From positions 186,001 through 250,000 of the forward strand of contig NZ_SLYA01000002.1 of the NCBI RefSeq assembly GCF_004340965.1: a DNA stretch of 64,000 nt. Direction: 5' to 3'. Shown here one piece after another: positions 1 to 7,899 of this stretch. The translations under genes and the position numbers were made by a program. The number at the start of each line of letters is the position of its first letter. The stretch's first letter is position 1. Source of the stretch: Sphingomonas sp. PP-CE-1A-559. GTDB taxonomy: Bacteria; Pseudomonadota; Alphaproteobacteria; Sphingomonadales; Sphingomonadaceae. The notes beneath the pieces are model-generated. The model did no database searches. It was not told where the DNA came from and saw nothing but the letters and a program-made list of their open reading frames with translations.

Positions 1-331
1 CGTGGACGCCGGCCGCGCGTCGCAGGAACAGGTTCATGCGATCGACCGCGGAACGGGTGAGCGTTATAGTGCCGCCGTCCGAATAGGGCTCGATCTGCGC
101 ATCCGCGACGAGATGTGCGAGCCAGCGCTGGCCCACCGCTGGCGGCGTGTTCGTTAGCGCCATCAGGTCGGGTGCGGTAATGGCCTCATCGCTGGCTTCG
201 GCGACGAACAGCCGCAACAGCATGTTCCATGCGTGTTCGTCGAAGATCTCGCTGGGAAATATGTCCCCGCGCATGTCGCGTACCGTGAGGAGGTTTTCCG
301 CGGTGCGGACCGAGTCGGTGTCGATTGCCAT
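1..331 (-). CDS. Winged-helix (MarR-like) DNA-binding protein, C-terminus cut by window edge
   Basis: The reverse strand reads from an ATG at 331 without a stop to the window edge, giving 110 codons (MAIDTDSVRTAENLLTVRDM at the start). Residues about 37-95 look like a winged helix-turn-helix: a helix with MLLRLFVAEASD, then a helix-turn-helix candidate around ITAPDLMALTNTPPAVGQRW, then a strand-rich wing (EPYSDGGTITLT). The protein resembles short MarR-like winged-helix proteins of sphingomonads, but no ligand or target can be read from the sequence. It is divergent from a 49-codon gene 130 bases away, so the two may share a control region. The end lies outside the window. Confidence 0.6.
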   Translation of the reverse strand, partial: MAIDTDSVRTAENLLTVRDMRGDIFPSEIFDEHAWNMLLRLFVAEASDEAITAPDLMALTNTPPAVGQRWLAHLVADAQIEPYSDGGTITLTRSAVDRMNLFLRRAAGVH

Positions 332-461
332 ACGCTAACATGACAGATCGCGGTTGCGACGCGCTAGCAAAAATAGCGCGATTTCGTGACTAACACAGGT
401 TGCTGAGAGCCGTGATAACCTAACACATTGCGCACGATCGCCGCGATGGCGAACGTGGGAC

Positions 462-611
462 ATGGGCCCCGATACCGACGACACACGGATTCTGCGCGAT
501 GCCATCGAACATGCCTTGGCAATTGCCGATGCGCAGCGACGGTATCTGATGGCGGCGTTGCTGGCACATTGCCTCGACGAACTGGCGGACAACCCTCCAA
601 CAAGCGCATGA
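462..611 (+). CDS. Small acidic hypothetical protein (49 aa)
   Basis: An ATG at 462 opens 49 codons ending in TGA at 609-611, giving MGPDTDDTRILRDAIEHALA and then an Ala/Leu-rich amphipathic helix (IADAQRRYLMAALLAHCLDE). The composition is protein-like, acidic at the N-terminus and with a regular helical pattern, unlike the Arg-rich shadow frames around it. The ribosome site is weak (GTGGGA just upstream). It is divergent from the winged-helix gene at 331 and may be a small partner of it, but that is a guess from position only. No family or function is recognised. Confidence 0.5.
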   Translation: MGPDTDDTRILRDAIEHALAIADAQRRYLMAALLAHCLDELADNPPTSA

Positions 612-835
612 TGGTGCCAAGCCGGGCACCGCCTTTGTTCATTATCGCCGCTGTCGTCACGAAACACCGAAGCGTCCAAACCGGCCGAGCGGTGACAATT
701 TTACAACGTTAAAGACAGAATGTTACAGTTCCCTGAATAAGGCGTAGTCATTGATTGCGTTCCCAAAATGGTCTGCATACCCTCTCCATATTGGCGTACG
801 TCCCAGAGCGGGTGGCGCGAACAAGGGGATGTAAC

Positions 836-3800
836 GTGACGACTATCGCTACCTCGCGCACGCGCGGCGCACGCACCGGATCGCGCCATGCGCGCGCGGC
901 CTTGCTGACCTCGACGGCGTTGCTCGCCGCGGCGGCGCTGCCGTCGATCGCTGCCGCGCAGGACCGCCTGCCGCGCATGGAATCGATCGCCTACGGAAGC
1001 ACGCTGAACCCGGTCGATGTCGTTTCCGAACCCAACATCGTGATCTCGGCACCGGGCACGCCGACCACGGCGCAGGATGTCGCTGGCGGCGTCAACGGCG
1101 TAGGCCAGATGACGATCTCGACGGGCGGCGGCGGCGTCGGCCTGTGCACGGGGACGCTGATCAATCCGCGCACCGTGATCTTCGCCGCGCACTGCGTGAA
1201 CGAGAACGCTGCCGGCACCGGCGCGCAAAACCCCTGGGGCTACGGCGCGCAGGGCGGTGGCATCCCGATCGCGTTCGGTTTCCAGCAGAACAACCGTCCA
1301 GCGCTGCTCGACTGGTTCCTACCGACCACCGCGACCGGCGCGGTCAACACGCAGCAGTACAAGACCAACACCGCCAACTTCCTCTATAACGTCAACCAGG
1401 TCGTCTATAACGCCGACTCGCTGAAGCTCGGGCTCGCGCAGAACTTCCTGCAGGGCGACGTCGCGATCGCGGCGCTGGACACGCCCGCGGCCAACGTGCC
1501 GACCTGGGCGCTGCTGCTGTCGGCGCTGCCCGCACCTGCCGCGATCAGCGACACCACCGGCACCGGCTACCACGTCACGATCACCGGCTATGGTCGCAAC
1601 GGCCAGGGCGGTACGCTCGTCGGCGACACCAACGGAATCGATTACCGCCGTCGCATCGCCGAGAACACGATCGGCATCCTCGGCTCGTTCGACGACCTCA
1701 ACGGCTTCCTCTACGGCTCGATCGATGGGATGCCGCAGAACCTGTATCAGCTCGATTTCGACGATCCCCGCCGTGGCACCGCCGCTGCCAGCCCGTACGA
1801 CTTCAACATTTTCAAGGACAACGCACTACCCAACGAGGGAACGACCGCAGGTGGGGATTCGGGTGGGCCGCTGATCCTCGACCGGACTTTCGCCAAGCAG
1901 GTCGTGATCGGCGTGTTGTCGGGCGGTAACCGCTTTTACAACGAGACACCGTTCGGAGCTTACGGGACGGCGAGTTTCTACCAGCCGCTGTATCTGTTCG
2001 CGGACTATATCGCTGCCAACAACCCCTATCGCTATGTGCAGACCAAGACCGGCGACGGCTTGTGGACCGATGCGTCGCACTGGGTGACCGCGCTCGATCC
2101 GAACTACCAGATCATCGTCGACGGCAAGCTCGTGAACGGCGTTCCCACCACCGTCGGTGCGGGCATCGCAGGCGATGGCAACAAGTTCGGTCAGGTCTGC
2201 TTTGAGATCGACTGTCTCGATGTGAAGACCGGCGTCGAGACGATCGGCGGCGTACCGGTGGCCAACGGGCCACGTCCTGCCGCCGGACCTGCGCTAGCGG
2301 CGCTGTCGCCCACGCTTGCCAACGGCCTGCCGGGCGCGAGCAATTTCGTGCCAAACAACATCGATCCCGATCGCACGACACAGCGTAGCGCACGCTATTA
2401 CGACGTCACGTTGTCGGCGGCGGGCACGACCACGCTAAACTCCGCGGTGACGGTCGACAAGTTCACCGTCGCGGGCAGCACGGCGAAGCTGGCGGTGACG
2501 TCGGCCGGGTCGCTCACCAGCCTGATGGCGATCAACCAGGTGACCGGCGTCGTCCAGAACGACGGCGTGATCTCGACCCCCGGCGATTACTTCATGCTGT
2601 CGGGCATGCTCACCGGTTCGGGGCGGATCAACACGCCATTCTTCACCAGCGTCGCCGGGATGATCGCACCCGGCACGACGGGGACGATCGGCACGCTGAC
2701 GATCGGCGGCAACGGCGTGCTCGCCTCGAGCACCAACCTGCTGGTCGATCTCGGCCCGAACGGCACCTCGGACAAGCTCGCCTTCGCGGCGACGACGTTC
2801 AATGCGGCAGGGGCCGCGACCAACGGCATCGTCAGCCTCAGCGGTCGCGTCGGGTTCGCGCCGGTCGCCGGCTATACCGTGCGGTATAACGATCTCTACA
2901 CGATCCTGACCGCACAGGGCGGCATCACGGGCGCGTTCGGTGCGGCGACCCCGCTGAGCGCGATCCTGACACCGAGCTACGTCTACAGTGCCAATGCGGT
3001 GCAGGTCCGGATCCTCGCGGGTCAGTATCGCAACGTCGTCGATGCAACGCCGGTCCAGTCGGCCTATGCCGGGCTGCTCGACCAGAACCGCTCCAATTAT
3101 GCGGCGCTGAGTGGGGTATATGGCTCGCTCGACCTGCAGAATGCGGCGACGATCCGCTCGACGCTCGAGGGCCTTGCGCCGCGGGCCGAGACGCTCAAGT
3201 CGAGCCTCGGCGTCGCGTCGATCGACACGATGTCGCGCTTCTACCGTGATCACATCGCGCAGATCGATACGCGTGGCGGGCTCGGCGGTACGCTCGCGCT
3301 GATCGGCAAGCCGGTCCAGGTCGCCTCGCTGATGGCGAGCGACCTGCCGGGTGGGCAGGACACGATGAGCGACTCGAGCGGCACCGTGTTGCAGCAGGGT
3401 CGTCTGCCCGACGACATGAGCGGCTTCATCGCGGGCGGCTATATCGACGGCAAGAGCCGGTCGATGCCGGGGACCAATCCGTTCGGCGGGCATGACAAGT
3501 TCGACGGCTATTTCGCGGCTGTCGGTCTTGAAAAGCAGGCAGGCGAGGGCGGCGTGATCGGCTTCTCGTTCTCGTACACCAACACCGACGGAACAACCGG
3601 CGGGATCGCGCAGCGCGCGAAGGGCGAGCTGTTCCAGGGCACGCTGTACGGCAAGCTGGAGACCGCATCGGGGATCGTCCTCGATACGCAGTTCAGCGCG
3701 GGTGCGTTCGTCGCCAAGACCGATCGCAATGTCGGCTTCGTCGGCACGAACTATCGCCTGCGCGGCACCGACAATGCGTTGACCGTGGTCAGCGAGGTAG

Positions 3801-4240
3801 GCCTCGGCAAGGCGTTCGACCTTTCGACGCTCAAGGTCGGACCGCGGGTGTCGATGCGCGCCAGCCATATCGGCTTCGGCAAGTCGATCGAGAATGGCGG
3901 CGGACCGGCCCTGTTCGTCGATCGCGACAGCTTCGACAGCCTGCAGGGACGCGCCGGGCTGGTGCTCAGCGGCAGTGGTTCATTCCGGCCTTATGCCGCC
4001 GCGAACTACGTCCATGACTTCCAGTCGACGCCGGGCGTGTTCGGTGCGAACTTCGTCGGCGGGATCGGCCCGAACGCACTGTTCGCGCTGGCCGGGCAGG
4101 ACAAGAACTGGGGCGAGATCAGCGCCGGGCTGACGCTGGTCGGCGACAGCGTCGACATCTCGGTCGGCGCGGACACCACCGTCGAGCGCAAGGACGTTTC
4201 GAACCAGTCGTACAAGGGCTCGATCAAGATCCGCTTCTGA
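836..4240 (+). CDS. Autotransporter with trypsin-like (S1) serine protease passenger
   Basis: A surface or secreted protease of about 1134 residues. I place the start at the GTG at 836 because AAGGGGA lies 6 bases upstream; an ATG at 755 has no such site. A signal peptide ends near AAA/QD (about residue 45). The S1 catalytic triad is visible: His119 in AAHC, a probable Asp208 in GDVAIAAL and Ser342 in GGDSGGP. A long passenger rich in Gly, Thr and Ser follows. The last about 280 residues form alternating beta strands ending in IKIRF, with the terminal Phe typical of an outer-membrane autotransporter barrel. The substrate is unknown. A hairpin terminator follows directly, so the gene is probably monocistronic. 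Confidence 0.85.
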   Translation: MTTIATSRTRGARTGSRHARAALLTSTALLAAAALPSIAAAQDRLPRMESIAYGSTLNPVDVVSEPNIVISAPGTPTTAQDVAGGVNGVGQMTISTGGGGVGLCTGTLINPRTVIFAAHCVNENAAGTGAQNPWGYGAQGGGIPIAFGFQQNNRPALLDWFLPTTATGAVNTQQYKTNTANFLYNVNQVVYNADSLKLGLAQNFLQGDVAIAALDTPAANVPTWALLLSALPAPAAISDTTGTGYHVTITGYGRNGQGGTLVGDTNGIDYRRRIAENTIGILGSFDDLNGFLYGSIDGMPQNLYQLDFDDPRRGTAAASPYDFNIFKDNALPNEGTTAGGDSGGPLILDRTFAKQVVIGVLSGGNRFYNETPFGAYGTASFYQPLYLFADYIAANNPYRYVQTKTGDGLWTDASHWVTALDPNYQIIVDGKLVNGVPTTVGAGIAGDGNKFGQVCFEIDCLDVKTGVETIGGVPVANGPRPAAGPALAALSPTLANGLPGASNFVPNNIDPDRTTQRSARYYDVTLSAAGTTTLNSAVTVDKFTVAGSTAKLAVTSAGSLTSLMAINQVTGVVQNDGVISTPGDYFMLSGMLTGSGRINTPFFTSVAGMIAPGTTGTIGTLTIGGNGVLASSTNLLVDLGPNGTSDKLAFAATTFNAAGAATNGIVSLSGRVGFAPVAGYTVRYNDLYTILTAQGGITGAFGAATPLSAILTPSYVYSANAVQVRILAGQYRNVVDATPVQSAYAGLLDQNRSNYAALSGVYGSLDLQNAATIRSTLEGLAPRAETLKSSLGVASIDTMSRFYRDHIAQIDTRGGLGGTLALIGKPVQVASLMASDLPGGQDTMSDSSGTVLQQGRLPDDMSGFIAGGYIDGKSRSMPGTNPFGGHDKFDGYFAAVGLEKQAGEGGVIGFSFSYTNTDGTTGGIAQRAKGELFQGTLYGKLETASGIVLDTQFSAGAFVAKTDRNVGFVGTNYRLRGTDNALTVVSEVGLGKAFDLSTLKVGPRVSMRASHIGFGKSIENGGGPALFVDRDSFDSLQGRAGLVLSGSGSFRPYAAANYVHDFQSTPGVFGANFVGGIGPNALFALAGQDKNWGEISAGLTLVGDSVDISVGADTTVERKDVSNQSYKGSIKIRF

Positions 4241-4270
4241 TCGGGGGCGTTCCAGATCGTTGTATTGGCG

Positions 4271-4304
4271 AAAGGGTCATCCGCTCGTGCGGGTGGCCCT
4301 TTTC
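4271..4304 (+). terminator. Rho-independent terminator of the autotransporter gene
   Basis: AAAGGGTCATCCGC pairs with GCGGGTGGCCCTTT across a TCGT loop (14 pairs, two of them G-U) and is followed by TTTTC. It begins 30 bases after the stop codon. Confidence 0.8.
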
Positions 4305-4372
4305 GTATTCGCTGCCGAGCATGCGTGAGCTTTGGGGGACTAAGCTCTTTCGCGGCGCCCCGATCCACCAGT

Positions 4373-4457
4373 CCGTCATCCTGACGAAAGTCAGGATCCA
4401 GAGCCGTAATGGGCGGTCCTCCGTTACCCTGGATCCTGACTTTCGTTAGGATGACGG
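4373..4457. repeat. Family A inverted repeat (GTCATCCTGACG type)
   Basis: Two 29-base arms (4373-4401 and 4429-4457) are near-perfect reverse complements; the core is GTCATCCTGACGAAAGTCAG. The repeat lies between the autotransporter terminator and marR. Short spurious reading frames cross it, which explains an apparent upstream extension of the marR frame. Elements of this kind are dispersed intergenic repeats in sphingomonads; this is the only copy of this family in the window. Confidence 0.75.
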
Positions 4458-4568
4458 AGGGTGGGAGCGCGCACACGGACGACTTGTCGTACCTCGGGCC
4501 GCCACGACACGAACGTCCGCCGTCCTCACCTCAACATGCAAAACGTGCAATTGACTGCCTGGGCAATG

Positions 4569-4582
4569 GTTGCCATGGCAAC
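4569..4582. promoter_or_regulatory. 14-bp perfect palindrome, candidate MarR operator
   Basis: GTTGCCATGGCAAC is a perfect palindrome that ends 3 bases before the chosen marR start codon. A TTGACT that could be a -35 box lies at 4551-4556, but no convincing -10 is visible. The position fits autorepression of the efflux operon by its MarR-type first gene. No binding data can be read from sequence. Confidence 0.45.
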
Positions 4583-4585
4583 GGT

Positions 4586-5056
4586 ATGGCGTTCTACACC
4601 AAATCGGAATTCGGGCCGGACTGTTCGCTCGGTTACCTCGCGCGGCGGATCCATCAGATCGGGCAGAGCCTGATCGAGCCGGTGTTCGCGGCGGAGGGCC
4701 TGTCCGGGACACAATGGTCTGCGCTCATGTCCATCCTCGCAGGCCGGGCGGCGACGTGTGCCGACCTCGCGCGCGATCTTTCGCACGACAAGGGCGCGAC
4801 GACGCGGCTGGTCGACGCGATGGAGCAGAACGGGTGGGTCACGCGGTCGCGCGCGAGCGACGACCGGCGCGTGCTGAATCTCGAACTGACGTCCGACGGC
4901 GAGGCGGTTGCGATCCGGTGTCGCGATAAGATCATAGAATACTGGAATAGCCTGCTGACGGGCTGGGACCGGGCCGAAATCGAGAAGTTGATCGAACTGA
5001 TGCAGAAACTCCGCACGACGCTGGACGACGCTCTGACCGAAGGACGCCGCGCATGA
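4586..5056 (+). CDS. MarR-family transcriptional regulator
   Basis: A winged-helix regulator of 156 residues, probably a repressor of the efflux genes behind it. I chose the ATG at 4586 (MAFYTKSEFGPDCSLGYLAR) because MarR proteins are about 150 residues and the upstream extension reads through the inverted repeat. The DNA-binding core runs from LSGTQWSALMSIL through CADLARDLSHDKGATTRLVD to the wing DDRRVLNLELTSDG (about residues 40-105). The C-terminal helices form the dimer interface in this family. Its stop codon overlaps the start of the outer membrane factor gene (ATGA), so translation is coupled. A phenolic or antibiotic ligand is typical for the family but not shown here. Confidence 0.85.
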   Translation: MAFYTKSEFGPDCSLGYLARRIHQIGQSLIEPVFAAEGLSGTQWSALMSILAGRAATCADLARDLSHDKGATTRLVDAMEQNGWVTRSRASDDRRVLNLELTSDGEAVAIRCRDKIIEYWNSLLTGWDRAEIEKLIELMQKLRTTLDDALTEGRRA

Positions 5057-6462
5057 AAATTGGCACTGCCCTGGCCCCGCTCACGGTGGCGGGGCTGCTC
5101 GCGGGGTGCGCGATCCCGGCGTCCAAGGCCGTCGTGGAGCCGGTATCGGCCACTGCGCTAGGGCTGGCTCCGGACGCGGCGCCGGTGATCGCGTCGGACT
5201 GGTGGCGGTCGTTCGGCGATCCGCAACTCGATCGGCTGGTGCGCGATGCGGTCGCGGGCAGCCCGTCGCTCGATGCGGCGCTGGCACGGGTCGCGCAGGC
5301 GCAGGCGGTGCTGTCGACGCGGCGTGCCGACAATGGCCCCGACGTGACGCTCGATGCGCAGGAGCAATTGGCGCGGCTGAGCGGGCGCTACACGATCCCG
5401 CCGCCCTATGCCGGGTCGACGCGGTTTGTCGGGTCGACCGCGGCGAACCTCAGTTGGAACCTCGATCTGTTCGGGCGGCAAAAGGCTGCGATCGAGGGCG
5501 CGCGGGCGTCGGTGCGTGCGGCTTCGCTCGACGTCGCGGCGGCGCGGATGGCGCTGTCGGGGGCGGTGGTGCAGACGTATATCGATCTCGAACGCGCCGA
5601 GGCGCAGGCGGGGATCGCCCGGCGTACGATCGCGACGCGCCAGAATTCGCTGCGGCTGGTGAACGTGCGGATCCGCAACAACCTGGCGAGCAAGCTCGAC
5701 GCGCAGGCCGCGACGACGCTGCTGGCGCAGGCGCGGCAGGCGTTGCTGCGCGCGCAGGCGGCGCAGGTGCTCGCGAAGAATGCGCTGGCGGCGCTGGCCG
5801 GGCGTGGTGCGGATTATCCCGCGACGATCGGACTGACCGCGTTGCGGCTCGACGCGGCGTTGCCGTTGCCGAAGACCGTACCCGCCGACCTGCTCGCGCG
5901 ACGTGCCGATATCGCGGCGGCGCAGGCACGGATCGAGGCTGCGGCCGCCGGGCGTCAGGTCGCGCGGAAAGCGTTCTATCCGAACGTCAATCTGGCGGCG
6001 CTCGCGGGGTTCCAGGCGGTCGGGCTCGGCAATCTGTTCTCGCTCGATGCGGGCACGGTCGGCGTCGGGCCGGCGGTCCATCTGCCGATCTTCGACAATG
6101 GCCGGTTGAAGGCGGATCTCGCGGGCGCGACCGCGGCGGTTGACCTGGCGACCGCGGATTACAACGACCGGGTGATCGGTGCGGTGCGCGAGGCGGGGGA
6201 CGCGGTCGCGCGGATCGGGGCGCTCGATGCAGACCGGCAGCGACAGCGCGAGGTGGTGCGCGGCTATGCAGAGACCGGGCGGCTGAACGCGATCCGCGTG
6301 TCGAGCGGCCTCGATAGCCGGCTCGACCTCGTCGACAACGACGTTCGCACGCTGGCCGCCGAACAGGCCGATGCCGACCTCGCCGCCGATGCCGCGCAAC
6401 AGCGCGTGCAGCTCGTGCTGGCGCTGGGTGGTGGTTATGATTTTCAGGGGATGACGCGATGA
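5053..6462 (+). CDS. NodT-family outer membrane efflux lipoprotein (TolC-like)
   Basis: The outer membrane channel of a tripartite efflux pump, 469 residues. The N-terminus carries a lipoprotein signal with lipobox LLAGC (Cys19). Two tandem OEP repeats follow (about 55-255 and 260-460), each rich in long Ala/Gln/Arg heptad helices such as RVAQAQAVLSTRRAD and IEAAAAGRQVARKAFYPNV. These form the periplasmic helical barrel in the family. Start and stop codons overlap the flanking genes by 4 bases (ATGA on both sides), so marR, this gene and the adaptor gene form one translationally coupled unit. Confidence 0.88.
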   Translation: MKIGTALAPLTVAGLLAGCAIPASKAVVEPVSATALGLAPDAAPVIASDWWRSFGDPQLDRLVRDAVAGSPSLDAALARVAQAQAVLSTRRADNGPDVTLDAQEQLARLSGRYTIPPPYAGSTRFVGSTAANLSWNLDLFGRQKAAIEGARASVRAASLDVAAARMALSGAVVQTYIDLERAEAQAGIARRTIATRQNSLRLVNVRIRNNLASKLDAQAATTLLAQARQALLRAQAAQVLAKNALAALAGRGADYPATIGLTALRLDAALPLPKTVPADLLARRADIAAAQARIEAAAAGRQVARKAFYPNVNLAALAGFQAVGLGNLFSLDAGTVGVGPAVHLPIFDNGRLKADLAGATAAVDLATADYNDRVIGAVREAGDAVARIGALDADRQRQREVVRGYAETGRLNAIRVSSGLDSRLDLVDNDVRTLAAEQADADLAADAAQQRVQLVLALGGGYDFQGMTR

Positions 6463-7622
6463 CCGATACGCAAACGCCGGCGCCCGCCGCGGCTCCGACC
6501 GGCAATCCGCGCGCACGCAAGCGCGCGCTGACGATCCTAGGCGTGGTCGTCGTGATCGGCGCGATCGTGTGGGCGGTGTTCCACTTCCTGCTCGCCGCGC
6601 CTGAGCAGGAGACCGACGATGCCTATGTCGCGGGCGACGTGGTGGCGATCACCGCGCGCGATCCGGGGCAGGTGACTGCGATCCATGCGGACAACACGCA
6701 GGTCGTGAAGGCGGGCCAGCCGTTGATCGACCTCGACGCGGCGACTGCCGATGTCGGTGTTGCGTCGGCGGAGGCGGAACTCGCGCGCGCGGTGCGCGCG
6801 ACGCGGTCGGACTTTTCGAAGGTGAACGAGACCGGGGCCGCGGTCGTGCAGGCGGAGGCCGAACTGGCGCGGGCGCGGAACGATCTTGCGCGTCGTCGTG
6901 GGGCTGCTGCGGAGGGCGCGATCTCGGGCGAGGAACTGAGCCACGCGGCGGACCAGGTGAAGGTGGCGAGCGCGACGCTGCAACTCGCGCGGAGCCAGCA
7001 GGCGCAGTCGAAGAACGGCGTCGTGGGCACCACGGTGTCCAACAACCCGGCGGTGCTGGCGGCGATCGCGGCCTATCGTCGCGCGGCGATCACGCGCAGC
7101 CACATGCACGTGGTGGCGCCGACCGACGGCGTTGTCGCGCAACGCACGGTGCAGCTTGGGCAGCAGGTTTCTGCGGGGATGCCGCTGATGGCTGTGGTGC
7201 CGCTCGACCGGGTGTGGGTCGATGCGAACTTCCGCGAGACGCAGTTGCGCGATCTGCGGATCGGGCAGGCGGCGACGGTGACGGCGGACATGTACGGCGA
7301 CGATCTGGTCTATCATGGCCACGTGGTCGGGCTTGGCGCGGGTAGCGGGAACGCGTTCGCGCTGCTGCCGCCGCAGAACGCGAGCGGGAACTGGATCAAG
7401 ATCACGCAGCGCGTGCCGGTGCGGATCGCGCTCGACAAGGGTGAACTGCGGCGCAATCCGCTGCGGGTCGGGCTGTCGGTGAACGCGACCGTCGATACGG
7501 CTGACAAGTCGGGGACGATGGTCGGGCGGCCTGCGGTGGCGGCGTATAGGGGGTTGGCGACCGGGCAGGGGGATGCCGCGGTCGATGCGAAGATCCGCCA
7601 GATCATCGCGGCTAACCGGTGA
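6459..7622 (+). CDS. emrA: EmrA/HlyD-type membrane fusion protein
   Basis: The periplasmic adaptor of an MFS tripartite efflux pump, 387 residues. A cytoplasmic tail is followed by one membrane helix (about residues 24-45) and the family hallmark ETDDAYVAGDVV. A lipoyl-like half (GQPLIDLDAATADV), a coiled coil (about 95-175, AELARARNDLARRRGAAAEG) and the second lipoyl half with VVAPTDGVVAQRTVQLGQQV follow. The length matches EmrA. The start overlaps the previous gene (ATGA). Two hairpin repeats separate it from emrB. Confidence 0.88.
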   Translation: MTDTQTPAPAAAPTGNPRARKRALTILGVVVVIGAIVWAVFHFLLAAPEQETDDAYVAGDVVAITARDPGQVTAIHADNTQVVKAGQPLIDLDAATADVGVASAEAELARAVRATRSDFSKVNETGAAVVQAEAELARARNDLARRRGAAAEGAISGEELSHAADQVKVASATLQLARSQQAQSKNGVVGTTVSNNPAVLAAIAAYRRAAITRSHMHVVAPTDGVVAQRTVQLGQQVSAGMPLMAVVPLDRVWVDANFRETQLRDLRIGQAATVTADMYGDDLVYHGHVVGLGAGSGNAFALLPPQNASGNWIKITQRVPVRIALDKGELRRNPLRVGLSVNATVDTADKSGTMVGRPAVAAYRGLATGQGDAAVDAKIRQIIAANR

Positions 7623-7664
7623 TGATTGTGCGGTGGCCGCTAGTAGGGTCCGGTCCCTTCCTCC

Positions 7665-7721
7665 TTGTTCTCCCGCGAAGGCGGGAGCCCAGTCTGGGTC
7701 CCCGCCTTCGCGGGGAAACAA
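7665..7721. repeat. Family B inverted repeat, copy 1
   Basis: Two 28-base arms are separated by one base; the core is TCCCGCGAAGGCGGGAGCCC against CCCCGCCTTCGCGGGG. A second copy lies at 27280-27334. It sits inside the emrA-emrB spacer, so it should be transcribed as a long hairpin in the efflux mRNA. Confidence 0.8.
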
Positions 7722-7751
7722 GCTTGGGGCAGTCCACCGCGTTTCAGGGTG

Positions 7752-7859
7752 CACCACCCCGGCGGAGGCCGGGGCCCAGTTGGAAAGGTGGTCGTAACGA
7801 CGCGCTGTCTTTCGTCACCAGCGTCCCCCAACTGGGCCCCGGCCTTCGCCGGGGTGGTG
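7752..7859. repeat. Family C inverted repeat, copy 1
   Basis: Arms at about 7752-7783 and 7828-7859 carry CCCCGGCGGAGGCCGGGGCC and its near reverse complement, with 44 bases between them. Further copies lie at 16525-16618 and 22917-23024. It is next to a family B element in the emrA-emrB spacer and ends 40 bases before emrB. Confidence 0.8.
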
Positions 7860-7899
7860 GATTGGTTGGGATTGGGCTCCCTGAACGGAGTGCTACCTG

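Noticed and set aside
2435..3868. Long reverse open frame (477 codons) opposite the autotransporter
   Set aside because: Arg/Asp/His-rich mirror-frame composition, no domain, and fully overlapped by a gene with a clear protease triad and barrel.
7623..7899. Several short open frames in the emrA-emrB spacer
   Set aside because: All read through the two inverted repeats and give Arg/Pro/Gly-rich repeat-derived peptides.
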